64,000 nucleotides of DNA, taken from positions 88,268 to 152,267 of the forward strand of contig JANNPZ010000006.1 of assembly GCA_031400505.1 (NCBI GenBank), written 5' to 3'. Numbering within the stretch: the first letter of the stretch is position 1; each line of letters opens with the position of its first letter. The notes beneath the pieces are model-generated. The model had not been told where the DNA came from and ran no database searches. It saw only the letters and a program-made list of their open reading frames with translations. Positions 46,614 through 55,005 of the stretch are shown here, in pieces. The DNA is from JAIYDJ01 sp031400505 (lineage in GTDB: Bacteria; Pseudomonadota; Alphaproteobacteria; Rhodobacterales; Rhodobacteraceae). A program made the position numbers and the translations under genes.

Positions 46614-47308
46614 GGTCCGTCCTTGCCGCCTGCCTCCCACCGTTTGTAAGACGCCGTAACCTCGGCCGGGTCGTAGGTGGTCTTGATCCAGTCCAGCAGG
46701 CTGATGGACGTGGCTTTTTCGACACGGCCATAAAAGCGCAGGAAATGGTCCAGAATGCCGGTGGGGCCGGAAGAGCGATGGATGTAGCGCCATGACAATT
46801 GCCTTTGCGCTTCGGCAAGTGGGCGGCCTTCGACCCAGATCAGATACAACGCGGCCGCAAGGCCGGTGCGGTCGGCCCCGGATTTGCAGTGAACAAGCAT
46901 CGGGCGCGGCGCGATCATCAGCAAATCGTGCAGTGCCAGCAGGGTTTTGCGTTCGGGGGCCTGGCGCGCCCACATCGTCAGATCATGCAGCTGAAGGCCA
47001 TGCGCGGCGCAAGCCTCGGCTTCGAAGAGATAGAAGCTTTGTCTGGGTGCGCCGCGCAGGTTGATCACGGTGCGAAAGCCGTCCCTCGCATGCTTTGCCA
47101 GCCGTTCGGGCGAAGGTTGGTTGGACCGCCAGATGCCCGGTGCTACCTGATGCAGGTTGGTCCACCACACCCGCAAAAACGCATGATCTGAAAGCTGAAA
47201 ATGCCATTGCGCCGCGCGTCGGGCCGCAGGCGTCGAGATGTCAGCACCAAAACGTGCGCCAAGCCTGCCCTGATAGTCTTTCAGGCGCTGGTGGATCTGC
47301 CGGATCAT
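46607..47308 (-). CDS. Tyrosine/dual-specificity protein phosphatase
   Basis: 233 residues. PTP loop HCKSGADRTG (C-x5-R) near residue 145, preceded by a WPD-like loop region and a conserved helical N-terminus (MIRQIHQRLKDYQGRLGARFG ... VWWTNLHQVAPGIWRSNQPSPERL). Similar to the phosphatase family often linked to cell-envelope or lipid A genes in alphaproteobacteria; it may act on a lipid phosphate or protein. The ATG at 47308 was chosen because the frame before it is low-complexity. First gene of the operon with the ABC exporter and ygfZ. Confidence 0.85.
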   Translation of the reverse strand: MIRQIHQRLKDYQGRLGARFGADISTPAARRAAQWHFQLSDHAFLRVWWTNLHQVAPGIWRSNQPSPERLAKHARDGFRTVINLRGAPRQSFYLFEAEACAAHGLQLHDLTMWARQAPERKTLLALHDLLMIAPRPMLVHCKSGADRTGLAAALYLIWVEGRPLAEAQRQLSWRYIHRSSGPTGILDHFLRFYGRVEKATSISLLDWIKTTYDPAEVTASYKRWEAGGKDGPW

Positions 47309-47430
47309 GCTGGGCCTTGCAGGGATTGTTGGGTCGCGGTGTAGCGGGAAAGGGGTGCAAGGGCAAGGCGGGCACAGTTGACGCCGCGCGATGGCACGCA
47401 TAGCGATGTGGGGTTTGCAGGGGAGTGCAC

Positions 47431-48636
47431 ATGTCACTGGGTTTTGGTCGTCAGTATCTTGCTATTCCGGGCCCGTCCACGATGCCCGACCGCGTGCTGG
47501 CGGCGATGCACCGCGCGGGTCCGAACATCTATGCCGGCGTGTTGCTTGAGATGGTCGAGGGGTTATGGCCCGATCTGAAGGCCGTTGCACTGACCCGCCA
47601 GAACGTCGCGGCCTATATCGGCAATGGCCATGCGACCTGGGAAGCGGCGAATGCCAATATCTTTTCGCGCGGCGACAAGGCTTTGGTGTTGGCGACGGGG
47701 CGGTTTGGCCATGGCTGGGCGGAAAGCGCGCAGGCAATGGGGATCGAAGTGGAGTTGCTGGATTTTGGCAAATCCAGTGCGCCGGATTTCGGACGTGTGG
47801 AAGATGCGCTGCGTGCCGACCGCAACGGGCGGATCAAGGCCGTGCTTACCACCCATGTCGATACGGCAAGTTCGGTGCGCACGTCGATCCCGGGGTTGCG
47901 CGCTGCGATGGATGCAGCGGGGCATTCGGCCTTGCTTGCGGTGGATTGCATTGCCTCGCTTGGCTGCGACGAATACCGGATGGATGACTGGGGGGTCGAT
48001 GTCACGGTGGCGGCAAGCCAAAAGGGGTTGATGACCCCGCCGGGCATGGGGTTCGTGTGGTTTTCCGATGCCGCCAAGTCCCGCACAACGGCGGCCGATC
48101 TGCGAACGCCCTATTGGAACTGGGGGCCGAGGTCGGATGCCTCGGAGTTCTGGCAGTATTGGGCAGGCACGGCGCCGACGCATCATCTTTACGGTCTGCG
48201 CGAAGCCCTGACCATGATCTTGCACGAAGAGGGCCTGCAAGCGGTATGGGCGCGGCACGAGGTTCTGGCAGGGGCCGTCTGGGCGGCGTTTGATGCCTGG
48301 AGTGCCGGCAACGCCGCGATCGGCATGAACGTGGCTGATCCGGCGGATCGCGGGCGGTCAGTGACGGCTGCCCGGATCGGTGCGCCGGATGCAACACGTC
48401 TGCGCGAATGGACCGAGTTCAAGGCCGGGGTGACATTGGGCATCGGGCTTGGCATGGCTGACAGCAAGGACCCTGCCTATCACGGATTTCTGCGCGTGGC
48501 GCATATGGGGCATTGCAATGCGCATATGACGCTCGGCGCGCTGGCGGTGATGGAGGCGGGGATGGTGGGTCTTGGCATTGCGCATGGGACCGGGGCGCTG
48601 GCGGCGGCGGCGGGAGTGGTCGGGCGGGCGGCGTGA
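47431..48636 (+). CDS. Class V aminotransferase (alanine/serine--glyoxylate type)
   Basis: 401 residues. Fold type I PLP enzyme of the AGXT/SGAT group: IPGPSTMPDRVLAAMHRAGPNIYAG at the start, LAVDCIASLGCDEYRMDDWGVD and the PLP lysine in AASQKGLMTPPGMGFVWFS near residue 197. It probably transfers an amino group from serine or alanine to glyoxylate; the exact donor cannot be told. The ATG at 47431 has GGGGAG six bases upstream. Divergent from the phosphatase operon and convergent with the dehydrogenase gene at 48704. Confidence 0.88.
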   Translation: MSLGFGRQYLAIPGPSTMPDRVLAAMHRAGPNIYAGVLLEMVEGLWPDLKAVALTRQNVAAYIGNGHATWEAANANIFSRGDKALVLATGRFGHGWAESAQAMGIEVELLDFGKSSAPDFGRVEDALRADRNGRIKAVLTTHVDTASSVRTSIPGLRAAMDAAGHSALLAVDCIASLGCDEYRMDDWGVDVTVAASQKGLMTPPGMGFVWFSDAAKSRTTAADLRTPYWNWGPRSDASEFWQYWAGTAPTHHLYGLREALTMILHEEGLQAVWARHEVLAGAVWAAFDAWSAGNAAIGMNVADPADRGRSVTAARIGAPDATRLREWTEFKAGVTLGIGLGMADSKDPAYHGFLRVAHMGHCNAHMTLGALAVMEAGMVGLGIAHGTGALAAAAGVVGRAA

Positions 48637-48647
48637 GCGCGGTGAAG

Positions 48648-48699
48648 CCGGGCGGCTCGCCCCCCGGACCCCCGAGGATATTTTTGAACAGATGATGAA
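48648..48699 (-). repeat. Extragenic hairpin element, copy 5
   Basis: Read leftward it begins three to five bases after the dehydrogenase TGA: TTTCATCATCTGTTC, AAAAATATCC, a G-run and an imperfect GC hairpin. Confidence 0.85.
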
Positions 48700-48703
48700 A
48701 CAG

Positions 48704-49690
48704 TCAGGTGCCGGTGGCTGCCTGCGGCTTTGCGTTTGGGTTTTCCGCGATATGTGCCGCGATGATCTGATCGAAGCTGGTGTCGGCGGTGAAGCCGAGA
48801 TCAGCGGCGCGCGGAGTGTCGAAATCCTGCGGCCAGGTGCTGACGATTGCGGCAAGGGCGGGGTCGGGACTGCGGGTGATCAGGTTGACCGCGGTTTGCC
48901 CCGCAACGCGGCGCAACGCCTCGATCTGTTCTGCCACGGTGGCGGACAGGCCGGGCAGGTTGATCGCGCGGTTCGCACCGATCCGGGCGGTGTCGAGGCC
49001 GGCTGCATGATCGAAGAAGGCGATCGCGCTGGCGGGGCTTGCAAACCAGTGGCGGGTGGTATCGGGGACTGGCAGATTGGCAGGTTTCCCGGCAAGGGGT
49101 TCGCGCAGGATGTTCGAGTAAAAGCCCGAGGCGGCTTTGTTCGGGGCCCCTGGGCGGATGCAGATCGTGGGCAGGCGCAGCGACACACCGTCGACAAACC
49201 CGCGCCGGGTGTAGTCGTTGAGCAAAAGTTCGGCCATCGCCTTTTGGGTGCCGTAGCTGCTGCGAGGTGTCGGGTGGAAGTCGTCGGGGATCTTGTCGGG
49301 AAATGGGGTGCCGAACACGGCTGTTGACGACGCGAAGACCAGCCGGGGGTTGTAGGCTGCGGCGCGGATCTCTTCGAGCAGGGCGCGCGTGCCATCGAGA
49401 TTGGTGGCGTAGCCTGCGTCAAAATCGGCTTCGGCCTGGGAAGACACGATGGCGGCCAGATGAAAGATCACATCCGGGCGGGAGCCGAGCAGGTGAGCGG
49501 CGCCCTGGGGTGCGCTAATGTCCAACGCCCGGGACTGGATGCGTCCGGCAAAGGCCGGGGTTCTGGGTGGGGCAATGTCTAGCAGTGTCAGGTGATCGAT
49601 CGTCTGGCCGCGCAGGGTGCTGCGGCGGGCAAGAAGGCTGGCGAGCCTTGCCCCGAGCATTCCTGCCGCGCCTGTGATCATGACGTGCAT
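48704..49690 (-). CDS. NAD-dependent epimerase/dehydratase, D-erythronate dehydrogenase (DenD)-like
   Basis: 328 residues, extended short-chain dehydrogenase: nucleotide loop MITGAAGMLGARLA at 4-17, FHLAAIVSSQAEADFDAGYATNLDGT near 85, and YGTQKAMAELLLNDY with the Tyr-x3-Lys pair near 160. The overall pattern matches DenD, which oxidises D-erythronate, but no other denC, dtnK or otn gene is adjacent, so the substrate is inferred from similarity only. The ATG at 49690 was chosen over 49711. Confidence 0.82.
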   Translation of the reverse strand: MHVMITGAAGMLGARLASLLARRSTLRGQTIDHLTLLDIAPPRTPAFAGRIQSRALDISAPQGAAHLLGSRPDVIFHLAAIVSSQAEADFDAGYATNLDGTRALLEEIRAAAYNPRLVFASSTAVFGTPFPDKIPDDFHPTPRSSYGTQKAMAELLLNDYTRRGFVDGVSLRLPTICIRPGAPNKAASGFYSNILREPLAGKPANLPVPDTTRHWFASPASAIAFFDHAAGLDTARIGANRAINLPGLSATVAEQIEALRRVAGQTAVNLITRSPDPALAAIVSTWPQDFDTPRAADLGFTADTSFDQIIAAHIAENPNAKPQAATGT

Positions 49691-49742
49691 CTGTTCACCC
49701 TGCCGCAACACTCAGGGCATGAAACGCGGGCCGCGCCAAGCG

Positions 49743-50144
49743 CTATTGTGGTTGTTTTGCCAGCCAATCGTTCATCCAGGTGATTTCGGCCTCTTGGGCT
49801 GCAATCACCGTTTCGGCGAATTTGCGCACGTCGGGGTCGGTCCCGTATTGCAGCACGATCCGGGCGGCGTCGACCGCCCCCTGATGATGCGGGACCATGC
49901 CTTTGATGAAATCGATGTCCGGGTTGCCGGTGTAGGGGAATGCCATTGTGGCATGCATCCGGTCGCTGGCGGCTTTGAAGGCTGCGGTGGCGGGACTGTC
50001 GGGTGCGCCGCCTTGTTCGGTTGTCACCTTGTGTCCGGCATGGGGATCGGCCGCGGGCACCGCAGTCTCGGCGCCAGCCAAGGATGCCGCGCCCAGGATC
50101 ATGACAGCAAGGATTGTTGAGCGGTTGCAGCAAGAGAATGGCAT
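49743..50144 (-). CDS. DUF305 family exported protein
   Basis: 133 residues. Signal peptide (hydrophobic run ending SLAGA before ETAVPAADPH) then a helical DUF305 domain with the family signatures MHATMAFPYTGNPDIDFIKGMVPHHQGAVDAARI and AQEAEITWMNDWL. The Met/His-rich pattern and a DPHAGH segment suggest periplasmic copper binding, as for other DUF305 proteins, but no other copper gene is adjacent. Divergent from the PuuD-like gene. An inverted repeat at 50171-50204 may be its operator. Confidence 0.88.
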   Translation of the reverse strand: MPFSCCNRSTILAVMILGAASLAGAETAVPAADPHAGHKVTTEQGGAPDSPATAAFKAASDRMHATMAFPYTGNPDIDFIKGMVPHHQGAVDAARIVLQYGTDPDVRKFAETVIAAQEAEITWMNDWLAKQPQ

Positions 50145-50170
50145 CGATCATCCTTTCATGGGTGAAACAA

Positions 50171-50204
50171 TGTGACAGGTTGCCTTGTGCAGGGGCAAGT
50201 CACA
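50171..50204. promoter_or_regulatory. Interrupted inverted repeat before the DUF305 gene
   Basis: TGTGAC-AGG-TTGCC-N9-GGCAA-GTCACA, 27 bases upstream of the DUF305 start. The inner TTGCC/GGCAA arms resemble a MerR-type operator in layout; the regulator is unknown. Confidence 0.35.
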
Positions 50205-50294
50205 CTTTGGTGAGGCTTTTGTTGCATTCTGTCCTTTTCGTAACCATGCTTGGGGCGTATGTTTTTTTGCAAAACGGTTACATGTGGACAAGTG

Positions 50295-51077
50295 ATGACC
50301 AAGGTTAAAAGAAGGCCAGTTGTCGGGATCATTGGTAACAGTCATTCCTTGAACGACCGCTATCCGGTGCATGTTGGCGGCAAGATGAATTCAGATGCTG
50401 TTGCGCTAGTGTCCGGATGCTTGCCGCTGATCATCCCATGTGATCCGAACTATGTCACCGTGCCGGAATTGTTGGAATTGTGCGACGGGTTTTTGCTGAC
50501 GGGGGGGCGGCCAAATGTGCACCCTTCGGAATATGGCGAAGAGGAAACCCCGGCGCATGGGGCATTCGATCGGTGCCGCGATGCGGTGACGCTGCCGCTT
50601 GTTCGGGCCTGTGTCGAGCGCGGTCAGCCGATTTTTGGCATCTGCCGTGGCTTTCAGGAAATCAACGTGGCCCTGGGTGGCACGCTTTACCCCGAAATCC
50701 GCGATCTGCCTGGGCGGATGAACCACCGCATGCCACCAGAAGGTACGCTGGAAGAGCAGTTCGCGCTGCGCCATCCTGTGCGTTTCGTCGCCAACGGGGT
50801 GTTTGCGCGGCTTTTGGGTCGCACGGAAGTGATGACCAACACTTTGCATGGCCAAGGCATTGCCAAGGCTGCCGAGCGGATCGTCATAGACGGCCATGCC
50901 CCCGATGGCACGCCCGAGGCCAGCTATGTTCGCGGCGCTGCCGGGTTTACCTTGGCTGTGCAATGGCACCCGGAATGGAACGCGGGCGATGATCCGGTGT
51001 CGCGGCCGTTGTTCACGGCTTTCGGCGACGCGGCGCGGGCTTGGTCAGACCGCGACCAGGTTCGCATGCGGGCATAA
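50295..51077 (+). CDS. Gamma-glutamyl-gamma-aminobutyrate hydrolase family protein (PuuD-like)
   Basis: 260 residues, class I glutamine amidotransferase fold: nucleophile Cys in PIFGICRGFQEINVALGGTLYPEI near residue 120 and His/Glu in LAVQWHPEW near 230. PuuD hydrolyses gamma-glutamyl-GABA in putrescine catabolism; other puu genes are absent here, so the role is by family. The ATG at 50295 follows AAGTG and gives the family N-terminus KRRPVVGIIGNSH. A hairpin terminator overlaps the stop. Confidence 0.85.
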   Translation: MTKVKRRPVVGIIGNSHSLNDRYPVHVGGKMNSDAVALVSGCLPLIIPCDPNYVTVPELLELCDGFLLTGGRPNVHPSEYGEEETPAHGAFDRCRDAVTLPLVRACVERGQPIFGICRGFQEINVALGGTLYPEIRDLPGRMNHRMPPEGTLEEQFALRHPVRFVANGVFARLLGRTEVMTNTLHGQGIAKAAERIVIDGHAPDGTPEASYVRGAAGFTLAVQWHPEWNAGDDPVSRPLFTAFGDAARAWSDRDQVRMRA

Positions 51078-51099
51078 GCCCCGCAAACTGCCGGGGCTT
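51076..51099 (+). terminator. Hairpin at the end of the PuuD-like gene
   Basis: AAGCCCCG-N8-CGGGGCTT, starting inside the TAA stop; the following bases GTTGC give only a weak T tract. Confidence 0.6.
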
Positions 51100-51155
51100 G
51101 TTGCAGCCATTGCAAGTCTGATATCCGTCTTGCAGTCAGGCAAGGGGGGCAGCCC

Positions 51156-51842
51156 GTGAAACGTTCGACAGTCAATGACATCATGCAGGCGGCTGATGAA
51201 GTGATCCGCCGCCATGGTTTTGTGTTGCCACCATTTGCCTATTGGTCGCCGGACCAGTTCAAGACGCGAAGCGATGCCCGCGCGATCGTTGATCGGCGCA
51301 TGGGGTGGGATATCACCGATTACGGTCAGGGCCATTTCGACACGATGGGTCTGTTCTTGTTCACGCTGCGCAACGGGATGCTCTCTGACCTGCAACGGGG
51401 CGGTGGCATGTGCTATGCCGAAAAGCTGTTGATCTCGCGCCAGGATCAATTGTCGCCGATGCATACCCATGTGATCAAAGCCGAAGACATCATCAACCGA
51501 GGCGGGGCGACGCTGGTGATCGAGTTGTTCGGTTCGGACGAAGCCGGGGGATTTGCGGCGGATCGGGGGGGGCGGGTGTTGTGTGACGGGATCGCGCGCA
51601 CATACCGGCCCGGGGAAAAACTGCGGCTGGCACCGGGTGAGAGTGTCACGCTGATGCCGGGCGACTGGCATGCGTTCTGGGGCGAAGGCGGCGATGTTCT
51701 GATCGGCGAGGTCAGCACGGTCAACGACGACCTGACCGACAACGTGTTTCGCGAACCGATCGGGCGATTTGCCGAGATCGAGGAAGACGTGGCACCGACC
51801 CATCTGCTGGTCAGCGATTACGACCTCTGGCTTGCCGCATAG
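51156..51842 (+). CDS. D-lyxose/D-mannose isomerase family protein
   Basis: 228 residues, complete. A cupin-fold sugar isomerase: FAYWSPDQF and WDITDYGQGHFDTMGLFLFTLRNG in the first half, AEKLLISRQDQLSPMHTHVIKAEDIINRGG with metal-binding histidines, and GDWHAFWGEGGDVLIGEVSTVNDDLTDN near the end. The pattern is that of D-lyxose ketol-isomerase. It follows the PuuD-like gene by 78 bases; no transporter or kinase for the sugar is present. Confidence 0.88.
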   Translation: MKRSTVNDIMQAADEVIRRHGFVLPPFAYWSPDQFKTRSDARAIVDRRMGWDITDYGQGHFDTMGLFLFTLRNGMLSDLQRGGGMCYAEKLLISRQDQLSPMHTHVIKAEDIINRGGATLVIELFGSDEAGGFAADRGGRVLCDGIARTYRPGEKLRLAPGESVTLMPGDWHAFWGEGGDVLIGEVSTVNDDLTDNVFREPIGRFAEIEEDVAPTHLLVSDYDLWLAA

Positions 51843-52028
51843 GCAAGATTCGGCAGGCCGCACAGCGTCGGGCCAAAAACTGCACGCCATCCGGCTGCGG
51901 CCCTCGCGGCTTTAGCGGACTGCCGGGGTCCGGCTGGCAAGACTGCATTGGCCCGGGCACGGCACGACATCAGAGCCAGTTTGACCTGCCCGATGGACTT
52001 CTTCGGCCGTGCTTGCAGGGCTGAACGG

Positions 52029-52856
52029 TCAAATCGTGGGTTTGACAATCACGGCTGGCGGAATTGGCAACATTGCCGGCAGCGGCGGGGGCGTAAAGGT
52101 TGCCGCAGGCGCAGGGCCCGGTGCGACCTGCGCAACAACCGCAGCAGCCTTCTTCGGGGTGGGTGGTGGCAAAGTCAGGCCTTTGGGAATTGTGCCGCTG
52201 GCCGTCAGCACGATCACTTTTGATCCGTCCGGAACCCGTTCGTAAAGGTCCATCACATCCTGATTGATCATCCGGATGCATCCGGACGACGCGTTGCGGC
52301 CGATCGAATTCCATTCCGGGGTCCCGTGGATCCGGTAGCCGTAATCGACGCCATTTGTCGTCAGGTACAACGCGCGCGCGCCAAGCGGGTTTGTCGGCCC
52401 GCCGGGCTGACCCTTTTCCCATTTGGCGAGTTCGGGTTTGCGTTCGATCATTTCTGCCGGCGGTGTCCAGGTCGGCCACTGTTTGCGATCGGTGATCAAC
52501 GCTTCGCCCGACCATTCGAACCCGGACTTGCCGACCGCGATCCCGTAGCGGATCGCGGTATTCTTGGCCGTGACAAGGTACAGGTGCCGTGCCGCGGGAT
52601 TGATCACGATGGTGCCGGGCAGCTGATCTGTCGGGTAATAGACAGTCTGGCGTTGAAATTCTGTCGGTACCTGTTCGACCGGAACAGCGTCAACCTTGAC
52701 CGTACCGTCCATGGTCGAGGCATAAACGCCCGTTGCCAGTTTCGGCGCCGGGGGTTGCGCCAGACCCGCCTCGATCAACGCGGGGTCAGGCACGCAGGCA
52801 GCAAGCAGACCAAGCAAGACAAACGAACGAACAAAAGACAGCAGGGGCGCGCGCAT
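52029..52856 (-). CDS. L,D-transpeptidase lipoprotein (YkuD domain)
   Basis: 275 residues. Lipoprotein signal (MRAPLLSFVRSFVLLGLLAAC, lipobox LAAC, Cys21), a YkuD catalytic domain at about 75-215 with HGTPEWNSIGRNASSGCIRM (catalytic His and Cys), and a C-terminal Pro/Ala-rich tail. It crosslinks peptidoglycan or attaches proteins to it, from the periplasmic side. The longer frame to 52925 is rejected because the lipobox start is at 52856. Confidence 0.92.
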   Translation of the reverse strand: MRAPLLSFVRSFVLLGLLAACVPDPALIEAGLAQPPAPKLATGVYASTMDGTVKVDAVPVEQVPTEFQRQTVYYPTDQLPGTIVINPAARHLYLVTAKNTAIRYGIAVGKSGFEWSGEALITDRKQWPTWTPPAEMIERKPELAKWEKGQPGGPTNPLGARALYLTTNGVDYGYRIHGTPEWNSIGRNASSGCIRMINQDVMDLYERVPDGSKVIVLTASGTIPKGLTLPPPTPKKAAAVVAQVAPGPAPAATFTPPPLPAMLPIPPAVIVKPTI

Positions 52857-53111
52857 GGCAACAATATCCGAAATGAGCAGGGCCGGTATGGCCCATAGAA
52901 TCCATCCGTGCAACGGTACCCGCACCGCGAGGCGAGGTCAAAGGTCCGGCTGTGCTTGCATAGCATGGCTGTTCACAAAACAGTGTAAAACTGCAAATTA
53001 CGTCTTCCCTGCACGGCAAAACTACCGAGATTCACCCTGGAATTGGCCGGTGATGTGCCCGTGATCGGATATGTGTCGGCTTTGGCACGCGTGGGCAGAT
53101 GCCCCGGATCA

Positions 53112-53163
53112 GGTTGCGCGGTGGGGTTGCGCGGTCGGGTTACGCTGTCAGGTTACGCGGGCG
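53112..53163. repeat. 13-bp tandem repeat, four units
   Basis: Four units with start points 53112, 53125, 53138 and 53151, each opening GGTTGCGC or GGTTACGC. The last unit lies inside the final codons of kynU and the third spans its stop. Confidence 0.85.
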
Positions 53164-54344
53164 CGGGTCTTGTATTGGGGCTGATCCCAAAGCGCGCGGC
53201 CGGTGATGTCGGCCAGGACTGCGATTGCCGCATCCACCTCTTTGGGGCCGATGAACAGCGGGGTGAACCCGAACCGCAGGATGTCCGGGCTGCGGAAGTC
53301 GCCGATCACGCCATGTGGGATCAAGGCTTGCATGATGGCATAGCCCTCGGGGTGGCGAAAGCTGACCTGGCTGCCACGCTGATCATGCGGGCGCGGCGTG
53401 GCGAGGGTCAAGGTCGGGCAGGCAGCCTCGACCCCGGCAATGAAGCGGTCGGTCAGTGCCAGCGAAACCGCCCGAAGGTCGTCCAAGTTGACCGCGTCCC
53501 AGACGTCCAGCGCCGCTTCCAGCGCGGCCAATTGCAACACGGGCGGGGTTCCGACGCGCATCCGTTCGATCCCCGTGCCCGGTCGGTAGGTGTGCTCGAA
53601 GGCGAACGGTGCCTCGTGGCCCAGCCACCCTGACAATGCCGGACGGGCAGTTTCGGCATGCTTGGGGGCGACATAGATGAATGCGGGCCCGCCAGGACCG
53701 GCATTCAGATATTTGTACGTGCAACCAACCGCGAAATCGACGGCGCATGCCTCTAGATGGACCGGGAATGCCCCGGCGGAATGGGCAAGATCCCAAACGG
53801 TCAACGCTCCGTTCTGATGGGCAAGGGCTGTCAGCGCCGCCATGTCGTGTTTGCGCCCGGTGCGGTAATCGACTTCGGTGATCAAAGTCACCGAGACAGT
53901 CTCGTCGATGTGATCTGCGATATCCTCAGGGGCCACGGTTTTCAGCGTATAGCCATTTCCCAAGGTGCGGCAAAGCCCCTCGGCCATGTAAAGATCGGAT
54001 GGAAAGTTGCCGGTGTCCGACAGGATCACCCGGCGGTCCGGCGCCATTTCCAGCGCCGCGGCCAGCGCCTGATAGACTTTGATCGACAGCGTGTCGCCCA
54101 ACACCACAGTACCCGGTTTTGCCCCGATCAGGCGGGCTATCCGGTTGCCGATGCGCGAAGGCTGCTCCATCCAGCCCGCCTTGTTCCAGCCGGTAATCAG
54201 CATCCGGCCCCATTCATCGGTGACCGTCCGTGCGACACGGGCCGCAGCGGCGCGCGGCAAAGGACCCAGCGAATTGCCGTCAAGATAGATAATCCCTTCG
54301 GGCAGATCGAAGGCCGCGCGGGTGGCAGCAAAGTCGGTCAGCAT
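53148..54344 (-). CDS. kynU: Kynureninase
   Basis: 398 residues. It splits kynurenine (or 3-hydroxykynurenine) to anthranilate and alanine. Landmarks are IIYLDGNSLGPLP near residue 20, GWNKAGWMEQPSRIGNRIARLIG, WDLAHSAGAFPVHLEA and the PLP lysine in GCTYKYLNAGPGGPAFIYV. The ATG at 54344 has AAGGAG eight bases upstream; the 109-residue longer frame is rejected. The C-terminus is read through a short tandem repeat (see repeat). kynA and kynB are not in the window. Divergent from a methyltransferase-like gene. Confidence 0.94.
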   Translation of the reverse strand: MLTDFAATRAAFDLPEGIIYLDGNSLGPLPRAAAARVARTVTDEWGRMLITGWNKAGWMEQPSRIGNRIARLIGAKPGTVVLGDTLSIKVYQALAAALEMAPDRRVILSDTGNFPSDLYMAEGLCRTLGNGYTLKTVAPEDIADHIDETVSVTLITEVDYRTGRKHDMAALTALAHQNGALTVWDLAHSAGAFPVHLEACAVDFAVGCTYKYLNAGPGGPAFIYVAPKHAETARPALSGWLGHEAPFAFEHTYRPGTGIERMRVGTPPVLQLAALEAALDVWDAVNLDDLRAVSLALTDRFIAGVEAACPTLTLATPRPHDQRGSQVSFRHPEGYAIMQALIPHGVIGDFRSPDILRFGFTPLFIGPKEVDAAIAVLADITGRALWDQPQYKTRARVT

Positions 54345-54463
54345 GGGGTCGCTCCTTTGGTCAGGACCCTGCCTGTTGCATGTGGGAGGTTCAAGGGGGT
54401 TGCGCCCGCCGAAGAGGTTGGCAGAGTATTCCCAATGAGAAACCGGATAGAGACGTGGCCAGG

Positions 54464-54916
54464 ATGCTGAAATGGGTTGATATGCCGCCTGTCTGGCTTG
54501 CGGGTGCCATCGCGCTGGTCTGGGTGCTTGACCGCACGGTTCCGTTCGGGGCGGTCGGGGGGCTGGCGTCGGTCGGGCTGCCGCTGGTTGCGGCGGGGCT
54601 TGCGTTGATGGCGCTCGCGGTCGCGCAGATGGTGTTCGCAAGAACGACAGTGATCCCGAAATCGCGTCCAAGCGCGCTGGTCACGGGGGGCGTCTTTCGT
54701 CTGTGCCGCAATCCGATCTATCTGGGCGACGCGGCGGTTCTGACCGGGTTGATCCTGCATTGGGATGTGCCGCTTGCCTTTCCGGTTCTGCCACTCTTTG
54801 CCTGGGTGATTACAAGACGGTTCATCCTGGATGAAGAAGCCCGGCTCCGGTCTGGATTCGGATCGGCGTTTGATGACTGGGCGGCCCGGACGGGCCGTTG
54901 GCTACCCGGGATGTGA
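54464..54916 (+). CDS. Isoprenylcysteine carboxylmethyltransferase-like membrane protein
   Basis: 150 residues with about four membrane helices. The C-terminal part (TGGVFRLCRNPIYLGDAAVLTGLIL ... RRFILDEEARLRSGFGSAFDDWAARTGRWLP) matches the ICMT/phospholipid methyltransferase-like family that uses SAM at the membrane. The substrate is unknown; bacteria lack prenylated CaaX proteins. Start uncertain: ATG at 54464 or a GTG three codons upstream. It precedes pntA by 89 bases. Confidence 0.82.
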   Translation: MLKWVDMPPVWLAGAIALVWVLDRTVPFGAVGGLASVGLPLVAAGLALMALAVAQMVFARTTVIPKSRPSALVTGGVFRLCRNPIYLGDAAVLTGLILHWDVPLAFPVLPLFAWVITRRFILDEEARLRSGFGSAFDDWAARTGRWLPGM

Positions 54917-55005
54917 CGGTTTTTACGTTCAGGGGGCAATCAGACGTTGAAATATTGTTGCGCGGTGGTATTGGTCACAGGCTGACTGCAAGCGGGGGGC
55001 GACGG

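Noticed and set aside
46614..46973. Longer ABC transporter start
   Set aside because: It would lie wholly inside the phosphatase gene in another frame and resembles no exporter N-terminus.
54345..54671. 109-residue N-terminal extension of kynureninase
   Set aside because: Low-complexity Pro/Arg sequence overlapping the divergent gene; AAGGAG marks the ATG at 54344.
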